Part shown: positions 34,099 to 41,819 of the stretch, piece by piece
How positions within the stretch are numbered: position 1 is the stretch's first letter
How the letters are laid out: every line of letters begins with the position of its first letter
NCBI RefSeq assembly: GCF_014268505.2
Contig: NZ_JABWQP020000016.1
Location: 42,943-106,942 of the forward strand
Reading direction: 5' to 3'
Length of the DNA: 64,000 nt
DNA from: Pseudomonas khorasanensis
GTDB lineage: Bacteria; Pseudomonadota; Gammaproteobacteria; Pseudomonadales; Pseudomonadaceae
Notes under the pieces: model-generated
Databases searched by the model: none
Seen by the model: the letters and a program-made list of their open reading frames with translations, nothing else
Told to the model about the DNA's origin: nothing
Position numbers and translations under genes: made by a program

Positions 34099-36048
34099 AT
34101 GTTGAACACCCTTCTTCCAATCCTGTTGTTCGCAGCCCTGGCCCTTGCCGCTCTCGGCGCGTTGCGGCGGGTGAACATGTGGCGCCGGGGACGGCCGGCC
34201 AAGGTCGACCTGCTCGGCGGTCTCTTCGCCATGCCCAAGCGCTACATGGTCGATTTGCACCACGTCGTGGCGCGGGACAAATACATTGCCAACACCCACG
34301 TCGCCACGGCCGGCGGTGCGGTGGCGTCGATCGTTCTGGCGATTCTGGTGCATGGTTTCGGCCTGCATAACCGCATCCTCGGCTACGCGCTGCTGCTGAT
34401 GTCGGCGGTGATGTTCGTCGGTGCGATCTTCATGTACCTGCGTCGGCGCAATCCACCGGCACGGCTGTCGAAAGGCCCATGGATGCGCCTGCCGAAAAGC
34501 CTGCTGGCGTTCTCGGCGTCGTTTTTCCTGGTGACGTTGCCTGTGGCCGGGATCCTGCCGGCGAACTTCGGTGGCTGGGTGCTCGCTGTCATTCTTGGCA
34601 TCGGTGTGCTGTGGGGCGTGTCGGAACTGTTGTTCGGCATGACCTGGGGCGGGCCGATGAAACACGCCTTTGCCGGTGCGCTGCATCTGGCCTGGCACCG
34701 TCGCCCCGAACGCTTTGGTGGTGGGCGCTCGACCGGTTTGAAACCGCTCGACCTAAACAATCCCGACGCGCCGCTGGGCGTGGAAAAACCCAAGGATTTC
34801 ACCTGGAACCAATTGCTCGGTTTCGACGCCTGCGTGCAGTGCGGCAAGTGCGAAGCGGCCTGTCCGGCCTTCGCTGCCGGCCAACCGCTGAACCCGAAAA
34901 AACTGATTCAGGACATGGTCGTCGGACTCGCTGGCGGCACTGACGCCAAGTTCGCTGGTAGCCCTTATCCCGGCAAACCCATCGGCGAACACGGCGGCAA
35001 TCCGCATCAACCGATCGTCAACGGTCTGGTCGATGCCGAAACCCTGTGGTCGTGCACCACCTGCCGCGCCTGCGTCGAGGAATGCCCGATGATGATCGAG
35101 CACGTCGATGCCATCGTCGACATGCGCCGGCACCTGACCCTGGAAAAAGGCGCGACGCCGAACAAGGGTGCCGAGGTGCTGGAAAACCTCATCGCCACCG
35201 ACAACCCCGGCGGCTTCGCACCTGGCGGGCGGATGAACTGGGCGGCGGACCTGAACCTCAATCTGCTCAGCGAAAAGAAATCCACCGACGTGCTGTTCTG
35301 GGTCGGCGACGGCGCCTTCGACATGCGCAACCAGCGCACCCTGCGCGCGTTCGTCAAAGTGCTGAAGGCGGCGAAAATCGACTTCGCCGTGCTCGGCCTT
35401 GAAGAACGCGACAGTGGTGACGTGGCCCGGCGTCTGGGCGACGAAGCGACGTTCCAGCTGCTCGCCAAACGCAACATCCAGACACTGGCCAAATACAGCT
35501 TCAACCGCATCGTCACCTGCGATCCGCACAGTTTTCACGTGCTGAAAAACGAGTACGGCGCCTTCGACGGCAACTACCTGGTGCAGCACCACAGCACCTA
35601 CATGGCGGAAATCATTCAGGCCGGCGCGCTCAATCTTGGGCAGCACAAAGGCAACAGCGTGACCTATCACGATCCGTGCTACCTCGGCCGCTACAACGGT
35701 GAATACGAAGCTCCGCGTGAAGTGCTGCGCGCGCTCGGCATCGAAGTCAAAGAGATGCAGCGAAGCGGCTTCCGTTCGCGCTGTTGCGGCGGCGGGGGCG
35801 GCGCGCCGATCACCGACATTCCGGGCAAGCAGCGCATCCCCGACATGCGCATGGAAGACATCCGCGAAACCGGCGCCGAGCTGGTGGCGGTGGGTTGTCC
35901 ACAATGCACGGCGATGCTCGAAGGCGTGGTCGAACCGCGTCCGTTGATCAAGGACATTGCCGAGCTGGTGGCCGACGCGTTGCTCGAAGACGCGGCGCCT
36001 AACAAGCCTGCCACGCCGGCCAAACGTGAACCTGCGGAGGTGCATTGA
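34099..36048 (+). CDS. dgcB: Dimethylglycine demethylase subunit DgcB, membrane iron-sulfur protein
   Basis: A 649-residue redox protein. It has about four N-terminal membrane segments (residues 1-170), then two ferredoxin-type 4Fe-4S motifs (CVQCGKCEAACP and CTTCRACVEECP). C-terminal CCG-type domains follow (HDPCYLGRYNG; SRCCGGGGG; VGCPQC), as in heterodisulfide reductase subunits. It should carry electrons from DgcA or ETF into the quinone pool. Its stop overlaps the etfA start (TGATG at 36046-36050). Confidence 0.9.
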   Translation: MLNTLLPILLFAALALAALGALRRVNMWRRGRPAKVDLLGGLFAMPKRYMVDLHHVVARDKYIANTHVATAGGAVASIVLAILVHGFGLHNRILGYALLLMSAVMFVGAIFMYLRRRNPPARLSKGPWMRLPKSLLAFSASFFLVTLPVAGILPANFGGWVLAVILGIGVLWGVSELLFGMTWGGPMKHAFAGALHLAWHRRPERFGGGRSTGLKPLDLNNPDAPLGVEKPKDFTWNQLLGFDACVQCGKCEAACPAFAAGQPLNPKKLIQDMVVGLAGGTDAKFAGSPYPGKPIGEHGGNPHQPIVNGLVDAETLWSCTTCRACVEECPMMIEHVDAIVDMRRHLTLEKGATPNKGAEVLENLIATDNPGGFAPGGRMNWAADLNLNLLSEKKSTDVLFWVGDGAFDMRNQRTLRAFVKVLKAAKIDFAVLGLEERDSGDVARRLGDEATFQLLAKRNIQTLAKYSFNRIVTCDPHSFHVLKNEYGAFDGNYLVQHHSTYMAEIIQAGALNLGQHKGNSVTYHDPCYLGRYNGEYEAPREVLRALGIEVKEMQRSGFRSRCCGGGGGAPITDIPGKQRIPDMRMEDIRETGAELVAVGCPQCTAMLEGVVEPRPLIKDIAELVADALLEDAAPNKPATPAKREPAEVH

Positions 36049-37268
36049 TGAGCGACATTATCCGCCGCGATCCCCGCGCCGAATGGATCGCACGTAACCG
36101 CTTGCATCCGTTGCACGCGGCGATGCAACCGGCGCTGCACAGCTGGATGGGGCCTAACGGCGTCATCCGCAAGAACCCGCACGGCGTGGGTTTTATCGGC
36201 CCCAACGGCATCAAGCGCATCGACCGCAGCGGCGCGCAACAGGGCGGGGCGGTCAAACGTTCTGCGACAGCACAAGTGCAACTGCCGCTGCATCAGGTGC
36301 CGGCGCCGGCGTTCTACATCAGCGTGGTGCCGGACATGGTCGGCGGTCGCCTGAGCAGTCACGATCGTGACTTGCTTGGCCTCGCTCACCAACTCGCCGG
36401 CGCGGACGGCGCGGTGCTCGCCGTGGTGTTTGGCGAGCATAAGGAAAGTGCTTTTGCCACGGCAGGCGTTGATCGCTTGCTGGTGCTCGAAGGTGAAGAA
36501 TTCAGCGGTTATGCACCGGAGCAACGGGTGCAGGGTTTGCGTGCTGTGGATAACCAGTTCAACCCGCGTCACTGGTTGCTCCCGGACAGCCGCAGCGGTG
36601 GCGGCGAACTCGGCCGGCGATTTGCCGCCGCACTCGGCGAGCGCCCGGCAACGCGGGTCTGGCAAGTCAAGGATCAGGAGTGCATTGGCCGCGCCGGCGC
36701 AGGGTTGCAAGACTTGGCGCGTCCGCTCGCACGGTTGATTCTCGCCGCTGCCGAATGCGCTGAACCGGTCAGCGAAACCCGTCACGAAGCGTTGCCGGTG
36801 GAGTTATCCACAAGCGTTGTGCGCAGTCTGTCTCGCATAGAGGATCTCGGCGCGGTGGCGGTCGACCCGGCGGCAATTCCGATGGCCGAGGCCGAGTTCA
36901 TTTTCTCCGGCGGTAACGGCGTGAAAGACTGGGCACTGTTCCACCAGACCGCCGCTGCACTGGGCGCCACCGAAGGCGCCTCCCGCGTCGCGGTGGACGA
37001 TGGCTTTATGGCCCGTGATCGGCAGGTCGGCGCATCCGGCACCTGGGTCACCGCGCGGGTGTACGTGGCGGTGGGCATTTCCGGGGCGATTCAGCACCTG
37101 CAAGGCATCGGCGCCTGCGACAAGGTGGTGGCGATCAACCTTGACCCGGGCTGCGACATGATCAAACGCGCCGACCTCTCGGTGATCGGCGAAAGCGCAG
37201 CAATCCTGCAGGCCCTGATCGCGGCGGTAGAGGCCTATCGCAACGACGGCAGACGCGACGCGGCATAA
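36048..37268 (+). CDS. etfA: Electron transfer flavoprotein alpha subunit of the dgc operon
   Basis: ETF-alpha of 406 residues. The C-terminal FAD domain is typical (GASGTWVTARVYVAVGISGAIQHL; INLDPGCDMIKRADL). The first 70 or so residues form an extension absent from housekeeping ETF-alpha (about 310 residues), rich in Arg and Trp (WIARNRLHPLHAAMQP). ATG 36048 has GGAGG seven bases upstream. With etfB it probably takes electrons specifically from DgcA. Two perfect DnaA-box sequences lie inside the gene (36545-36553, 36804-36812). Confidence 0.88.
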   Translation: MSDIIRRDPRAEWIARNRLHPLHAAMQPALHSWMGPNGVIRKNPHGVGFIGPNGIKRIDRSGAQQGGAVKRSATAQVQLPLHQVPAPAFYISVVPDMVGGRLSSHDRDLLGLAHQLAGADGAVLAVVFGEHKESAFATAGVDRLLVLEGEEFSGYAPEQRVQGLRAVDNQFNPRHWLLPDSRSGGGELGRRFAAALGERPATRVWQVKDQECIGRAGAGLQDLARPLARLILAAAECAEPVSETRHEALPVELSTSVVRSLSRIEDLGAVAVDPAAIPMAEAEFIFSGGNGVKDWALFHQTAAALGATEGASRVAVDDGFMARDRQVGASGTWVTARVYVAVGISGAIQHLQGIGACDKVVAINLDPGCDMIKRADLSVIGESAAILQALIAAVEAYRNDGRRDAA

Positions 37269-37280
37269 GGAAAAACAGTT

Positions 37281-38051
37281 ATGAGCACCAACGTGATCAG
37301 CCTTGTTTCCATCGGCGCCCACCCGACCTCCGGCCGGCCCCGCCGCGCCGATCAGGATGCACGCGCTGTGGAACTGGGCCTGCAACTGGCTGGGGATAAC
37401 CTGCAAGTACTGCACGCCGGCGACGTCGCGGAACCGGCGCTGCGCGCTTATCTGGGCATGGGCCTGGAACAGTTGCATGTGCTTGAACAGCCGCCGGGCG
37501 CCGATGCGTTGCCGGCGCTCACCGCGTATCTGCGCGATGCCGGCGCGCAGGTAGTGCTGACCGGGAGCCAGGCGGAAACCGGGGAGGGCTCGGGAATGTT
37601 GCCGTTTCTGCTGGCCGAGGGCCTGGGTTGGCCACTGGTGATTGGCCTGGCGCAGGTCGAGTCGATCAACGACGGTTCGGCGCTGGTGCTGCAGGCGTTG
37701 CCGCGTGGACAGCGGCGGCGGTTGAAGGTGAAGTTGCCGTTTCTGGCGACTGTGGATAACGCCGCGCCGAAGCCTCGGCAGAGTGCGTACGGCCCGGCAC
37801 GACGGGGCGAATTGGCCGCCGATGACGTTGAAGTGGTGGAGGACGAATTGTTGGCCGTCGCCACACTGCAACCGGCCAAGCCAAGGCCCAAGCGCTTGAA
37901 GGTGATCAAGGCCAAGAGCGGCGCCGACCGGATGAAGGCCGCGACGGCCAAGGCCAGTGGCGGCGGGGGGCAGGTGCTCAAAGGCGTTACCGCGCAGGCT
38001 GGGGCGGAGGCGATTCTGAAGTTGCTGATTGAAGAGGGCGTTGTCCGCTAG
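37281..38051 (+). CDS. etfB: Electron transfer flavoprotein beta subunit of the dgc operon
   Basis: ETF-beta of 256 residues, last gene of the dgc operon, 12 bp after etfA. The N-terminal nucleotide-binding fold (HPTSGRPRRADQDARAVELGL) and the QAETGEGSGMLPFLLAEGLGWP loop are recognisable although divergent from housekeeping ETF-beta. The last 60 residues include a lysine/arginine-rich linker (AKPRPKRLKVIKAKSG) and a glycine run before a short helix. The gene contains one perfect DnaA box (37751-37759). Confidence 0.87.
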   Translation: MSTNVISLVSIGAHPTSGRPRRADQDARAVELGLQLAGDNLQVLHAGDVAEPALRAYLGMGLEQLHVLEQPPGADALPALTAYLRDAGAQVVLTGSQAETGEGSGMLPFLLAEGLGWPLVIGLAQVESINDGSALVLQALPRGQRRRLKVKLPFLATVDNAAPKPRQSAYGPARRGELAADDVEVVEDELLAVATLQPAKPRPKRLKVIKAKSGADRMKAATAKASGGGGQVLKGVTAQAGAEAILKLLIEEGVVR

Positions 38052-38081
38052 TCACCCTCTTCCAGGCATGGAATAACCCCT

Positions 38082-38170
38082 GTGGGAGCGAGCCTGCTCG
38101 CGAAGGCGGACTGTCAGCCGACACATGCATCGACTGACCCGACGCATTGGCGAGCAGGCTCGCTCCCACA
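38082..38170. repeat. REP pair (REPIN) after etfB
   Basis: Two inverted GAGCGAGCCTGCTCGC elements lie directly after the etfB stop, at the left end of the 874-bp non-coding region. Confidence 0.9.
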
Positions 38171-38433
38171 TTGGCATTCATCCACAGCCAATCTTTACTG
38201 TTTGCCCACAATCCCTGTTGGCGAAGCTGTGGATAACGTGTTCGCCCTTCAGCGCACCCCACGCCATTCAAGCCTTCCAGCCAGACGATCAAAAAACGAT
38301 CAGCGTAACTCACGGATTTATCGGGCTTTTCCTTCGCGATATATCGAGAAGTTGCCCCCAATCTCTGTTGGCGCTTCTGTGGATAAGATGTTCGCTATCA
38401 GCTGTAGGCCATATGTAGCAGGGCTTACATGGG

Positions 38434-38454
38434 TTTGATCAATTATTGATCAAA
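38434..38454. other. Perfect 21-bp TTGATCAA palindrome
   Basis: TTTGATCAAT and ATTGATCAAA are exact reverse complements around a single central T. The shorter ATTGATCAAT recurs at 38810-38819. It lies between the second and third DnaA-box repeats and could bind a dimeric protein. Confidence 0.7.
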
Positions 38455-38625
38455 TGCGCCTTCCTGGCGCCGAGAGCTGCCAATGCGAGGGGTTTTCCCC
38501 CAGTTGCAGATGCTTTTCCACAGGCGGTTCAAAGTTGTCCCCGATCTCTGTTGGCGCTTCTGTGGATAACGTGTTCGCTACCCGCTAGAGACCTTTAAAA
38601 CCGTGGTCTGTACGAGATTGATCAA

Positions 38626-38643
38626 AAAACGATCGATCGTTTT
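38626..38643. other. Perfect 18-bp palindrome AAAACGATCGATCGTTTT
   Basis: A fully self-complementary site containing two overlapping GATC and CGATCG elements, next to an AT-rich stretch. A related half (AAAAAACGATC) occurs at 38291-38301. Confidence 0.7.
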
Positions 38644-38842
38644 CAGAAACCATGATTCAGAATAAGTCACGATTTTTCTTTGCAAATCAGCAGGATATTT
38701 TTTAACTCATCCACAGTTACCCCATTTGCTGTGGGAGGGTGTGTGGATAACTTGTTTGCGGAAGGCTGGAGGGCTTGGTACGTAAGGGTGAGGAGGTTAT
38801 TGAACAGAAATTGATCAATCAGACTGGTGGTGTAGGTCAGGA

Positions 38843-38915
38843 CGCCTTCGCGAGCAGGCTCGCTCCCACAGGGGAATGCATTCCACCTGTAGGAGCTGCC
38901 GCAGGCTGTGATCTT
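38843..38915. repeat. Single REP plus a GTAGGAGCTGCCGCAGGCTG element
   Basis: One GAGCAGGCTCGCTCCCAC element (38843-38871) is followed by TGTAGGAGCTGCCGCAGGCT (38889-38915), a different repeat type common in Pseudomonas. Both lie just downstream of gbcA. Confidence 0.75.
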
Positions 38916-38925
38916 TCGTTCTTGA

Positions 38926-40221
38926 TCAGCCCTGAACCGGAACGCCTTTGAGATACGGAGCCGGCTCAGCTCCCAGATTATTCAGCATCCGCTCGCTGTA
39001 CCAATCCACGAAGTTGACCACGCCAAACTCGTAAGTCTTTGAGTAAGGCCCAGGCTGGTAAGCAGTGGAGTTGATCCCGCGCTGGTTCTCTTCGGCCAGG
39101 CGACGGTCCTGATCGTTGGTTGCGTCCCAGACCTGGCGCATCCGCTCGACGTCGTAATCGACACCTTCAACGGCATCCTTGTGCACCAGCCATTTGGTGG
39201 TGACCATGGTTTCCTGCGCGCTGATCGGCCACACGGTGAAGACGATAATATGGTCGCCCATGCAGTGGTTCCACGAGTGCGGCAGGTGCAGGATGCGCAT
39301 CGAGCCGAGGTCCGGGTTCTTGATTCGGCCCATCAGTTTGGCGCAGCCCTGCTTGCCGTCGAGCGTCATCGACACGGTGCCCTTGAGCAGCGGCATGCGC
39401 ACGATGCGGTTGCGCAGGCCGAAACTGGCGTGGGCGTAGGGGATCTTCTCGGCTTCCCAGGCAGCGGCGGAGGCGGCGACGTGATCCTTGAACGCCTGAT
39501 CGGCACGCGGATCGGTGACGTCGTCCCATTCCAGCAGGGTTTTCAGCAGTTCCGGGTGCGAGGCGTTGCAGTGGTAGCACTCGCGGTTGTTTTCCAGCAC
39601 GAGCTTCCAGTTGGCCTTTTCCATCAAGGTGGTGGTGATCGCCACCTTGGTGTTCTCCATGTCGTACGGTTCCATGTAATGGTTGAGCGTCGACAGGAAG
39701 TCATCGATGGCCGGCGGGTTCTCTGCCAGGCTGATGAAGATGTAGCCGCCAGCGGTCTTCACGTTCACCGGTTTGAGGCCGTATTGCTTCATGTCGAAGT
39801 CGGCGCCCATTTCGGTGCCGGCGAACAGCAGGCGACCGTCGAGTTCGTAGGTCCATTGGTGGTAGTGGCAGACCAGTTTGGCGACCTTGCCTTTTTCGCT
39901 GGTGCACAGCCGTGAGCCTCGGTGGCGGCAAACGTTGTGGAACGCATGCACCACGCCCTCGGCGCCACGAATCACGATGATCGGGTTCTTGCCGATCTGC
40001 AGCGTCAGGTAGTTGCCCTTGGCCGGGATTTCGCAGGTCATGCCGGCGATCAACCATTCTTTCTGGAAAATCTCCTGCATGTCGATATCGAACAGCCGCT
40101 CGTCGCTGTAGAACGGCTGAGGCAGCGAAAAAGTGCGCTCACGCTCCTGAAGCATTTGTGCGGTGGCCTTGCGTGCGGGTTCCAGCGGATCGCCCAGGCT
40201 GATTTTTGCGGTGACGTCCAT
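38926..40221 (-). CDS. gbcA: Glycine betaine monooxygenase, Rieske oxygenase component
   Basis: A ring-hydroxylating-type oxygenase of 431 residues that removes one methyl from glycine betaine, releasing formaldehyde and dimethylglycine. The Rieske cluster ligands are C98-x-H100 (NVCRHRG) and C118-x2-H121 (VCHYHQW). The mononuclear iron region is NNRECYHCNASHPELL. ATG 40221 (MDVTAKISLGDPLEPARK) has AGGA eight bases upstream; ATG 40236 is too close to any box. Divergent from gbcB, with phased GTCGC repeats between them. GbcA needs GbcB for electrons. Confidence 0.94.
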   Translation of the reverse strand: MDVTAKISLGDPLEPARKATAQMLQERERTFSLPQPFYSDERLFDIDMQEIFQKEWLIAGMTCEIPAKGNYLTLQIGKNPIIVIRGAEGVVHAFHNVCRHRGSRLCTSEKGKVAKLVCHYHQWTYELDGRLLFAGTEMGADFDMKQYGLKPVNVKTAGGYIFISLAENPPAIDDFLSTLNHYMEPYDMENTKVAITTTLMEKANWKLVLENNRECYHCNASHPELLKTLLEWDDVTDPRADQAFKDHVAASAAAWEAEKIPYAHASFGLRNRIVRMPLLKGTVSMTLDGKQGCAKLMGRIKNPDLGSMRILHLPHSWNHCMGDHIIVFTVWPISAQETMVTTKWLVHKDAVEGVDYDVERMRQVWDATNDQDRRLAEENQRGINSTAYQPGPYSKTYEFGVVNFVDWYSERMLNNLGAEPAPYLKGVPVQG

Positions 40222-40414
40222 CGATGTAATCCTCATGGCCTCTGCGTGGCCGGCGAAAGTGGCTGATCAGGTGTGCTGCAAAACGGTTGCTACGCAAGGT
40301 GTAAAGAAGTCGTCTTGTGTTGGGGCGAGTGTGGGCCCGGCGCTGCCCCGGACCTTATCCATGGGCGACATGGCGCAATCTGTTCCCGACGCGCAAGCCC
40401 CGGTGGTTGGGGGC

Positions 40415-40450
40415 TGGTCGCGATAAGTATGTCAATGTCGCGGATAGGTA
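40415..40450. promoter_or_regulatory. GTCGCG direct repeat in gbcA-gbcB promoter, probable GbdR site
   Basis: TGGTCGCGATAAGTA (40415-40429) and ATGTCGCGGATAGGTA (40435-40450) share GTCGCG and a purine-rich tail, with GTCG cores 20 bp apart. They lie about 70-100 bp upstream of gbcB in the 295-bp divergent region. The core resembles the repeats before cbcX/sdaB and caiX/cdhR. Binding by GbdR is inferred. Confidence 0.5.
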
Positions 40451-40516
40451 AACGGGCGGTCCGCGCTATACGCAGAATCGCCGTCAAGAGGCCGACAGTC
40501 GGCCGTGGAGAACAGC

Positions 40517-41617
40517 ATGTCCAACAGCTTCCTGAATCCGGTCACCACCCAGACCTGGGCCAATGGCCGACACATTGTCCGTTGCGTCAAAGTCATCCAG
40601 GAAACCTGGGATGTGCGCACCTTCTGCTTTATGGCCGACCAGCCGATTCTGTTCTTCTTCAAGCCCGGGCAATTCGTGACCCTGGAGCTGGAAATCGAAG
40701 GCCAGCCCATCATGCGTTCCTACACCATTTCCAGCTCGCCGTCGGTGCCGTACAGCTTTTCGGTAACGATCAAACGCGTGCCGGGCGGCAAGGTTTCCAA
40801 CTGGTTGCACGACACCCTTCACGAGGGCCAAGAGCTGGCGGTGCATGGCCCGGTGGGATTGTTCAACGGCATCGACTTCCCGAGCCCGAAAGTCCTCTAT
40901 CTGAGCGGCGGCGTCGGTATCACGCCTTGCATGTCGATGGCGCGCTGGTTCTACGACACCAACGCCAACGTCGACATGACCTTCGTGCACAGCGCGCGCT
41001 CGCCCAAAGACATCATTTACCACCGCGAGCTGGAGCACATGGCGTCGCGCATTGATAACTTCAGCCTGCACCTGATCTGCGAAAAACATGGTCTCGGCGA
41101 GCCATGGGCCGGCTATCGCGGTTATCTGAATCACAAGATGCTCGAACTGATGGTCCCGGACTTCCTGGAGCGCGAAGTGTTCTGCTGCGGCCCGACGCCG
41201 TACATGAGCGCGGTCAAGCGCTTGCTGGAAGCGGCGGGCTACGACATGTCGCGCTACCACGAAGAATCCTTCGGCGCCACGCCACCGGAGGCCCGCGCCG
41301 ACGCGGTGGAACAGGCAGAGCAGGCGGCTGATGCGCCGGAAGTCGACGCGGCGGACCTGCACCAGGTCGAATTCACCGCCTCCGGCAAAAGCATTCGCGT
41401 CGGCCCTGGCGAAACCGTGCATGCCGCGGCGGCCAAGCTTGGCCTGATGATCCCGAAAGCCTGCGGCATGGGCATCTGCGGCACGTGCAAGGTGCTGAAA
41501 CTCGGCGGCGAAGTGGAGATGGAGCACAACGGCGGGATTACCGAGGACGATGAGGCTGAAGGGTTTATCTTGTCGTGCTGCAGCGTGCCGAAGGGGGATG
41601 TGCGGATTGAGTTCTGA
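40517..41617 (+). CDS. gbcB: Glycine betaine monooxygenase, reductase component
   Basis: A 366-residue NAD(P)H ferredoxin reductase that supplies electrons to GbcA. Residues about 15-120 form the FAD domain (MRSYTISSSP; GGKVSNWLHD) and 120-240 the NAD domain (YLSGGVGITPCMSMARW; CCGPTPYM). The C-terminus is a plant-type 2Fe-2S ferredoxin (ACGMGICGTCKVLK and a later SCCS). ATG 40517 has GGAG six bases upstream; GTG 40505 is a weaker option. Confidence 0.93.
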   Translation: MSNSFLNPVTTQTWANGRHIVRCVKVIQETWDVRTFCFMADQPILFFFKPGQFVTLELEIEGQPIMRSYTISSSPSVPYSFSVTIKRVPGGKVSNWLHDTLHEGQELAVHGPVGLFNGIDFPSPKVLYLSGGVGITPCMSMARWFYDTNANVDMTFVHSARSPKDIIYHRELEHMASRIDNFSLHLICEKHGLGEPWAGYRGYLNHKMLELMVPDFLEREVFCCGPTPYMSAVKRLLEAAGYDMSRYHEESFGATPPEARADAVEQAEQAADAPEVDAADLHQVEFTASGKSIRVGPGETVHAAAAKLGLMIPKACGMGICGTCKVLKLGGEVEMEHNGGITEDDEAEGFILSCCSVPKGDVRIEF

Positions 41618-41650
41618 GTAGTGCGCACGCACCAGAGCTGAACGCTCACA

Positions 41651-41782
41651 CGCGGAGCGTCCCGGGCGGCGTTCCTTTGCTGCGCATGGGAACGATCGGG
41701 TTGGGCCGCAGAGTTTTTTTGATTGATCGTTCCTACGCTCTGCGTGGGAATGCAGCCCTTGACGCTCCGCGTCGTGACGGCG
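41651..41782. repeat. Inverted repeat, CGCTCTGCGTGGGAA class
   Basis: A degenerate unit with CGCGGAGCGTCCCGGGCGGC, GGGAACGATC, TACGCTCTGCGTGGGAATGC and GACGCTCCGCGTC lies between gbcB and ltaE. Same family as 3103-3215 and 54828-54930. Confidence 0.75.
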
Positions 41783-41819
41783 CTCGGCCTTGCACCGGCG
41801 GCGGATCTTGCTGCCGAAG

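Larger units (their letters stand above)
36545..38750. promoter_or_regulatory. DnaA-box cluster spanning etfA, etfB and the etfB-gbcA gap
   Basis: Perfect copies of TTATCCACA (either strand) occur at 36545, 36804, 37751, 38228, 38378, 38561 and 38742. One-mismatch copies lie at 38178, 38514 and 38707. Only two other perfect copies were found in the whole window (28509, 44180). The intergenic part also has an AT-rich stretch (38640-38710), eleven GATC sites and two perfect palindromes. No dnaA, dnaN, rpmH or parAB lies nearby, so this is not the usual oriC locus. A DnaA-titrating or auxiliary replication-control site is proposed. Confidence 0.6.
38202..38763. repeat. Dispersed repeat unit of about 48 bp carrying DnaA boxes, four copies
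   Basis: Copies at 38202-38248, 38351-38399, 38534-38582 and a weaker one at 38720-38763 share ATCTCTGTTGGCGCTTC just before TGTGGATAA and then CGTGTTCGCT. Box-to-box spacings are 150, 183 and 181 bp. All four have the same orientation. Identity between copies 2 and 3 is nearly complete over 48 bp. No coding potential is seen in 38171-38925. Confidence 0.85.

Noticed and set aside
38082..38438. Short frames in the etfB-gbcA gap encoding RAGSLPQ-like or CGSEPARE-like peptides
   Set aside because: These peptides appear wherever the REP element is translated; they are repeat artefacts, not genes.
38082..38871. CRISPR-like array suggested by repeated motifs
   Set aside because: Units are spaced 150-183 bp apart with unequal similarity and no cas genes; the pattern is DnaA-box repeats and REP elements.
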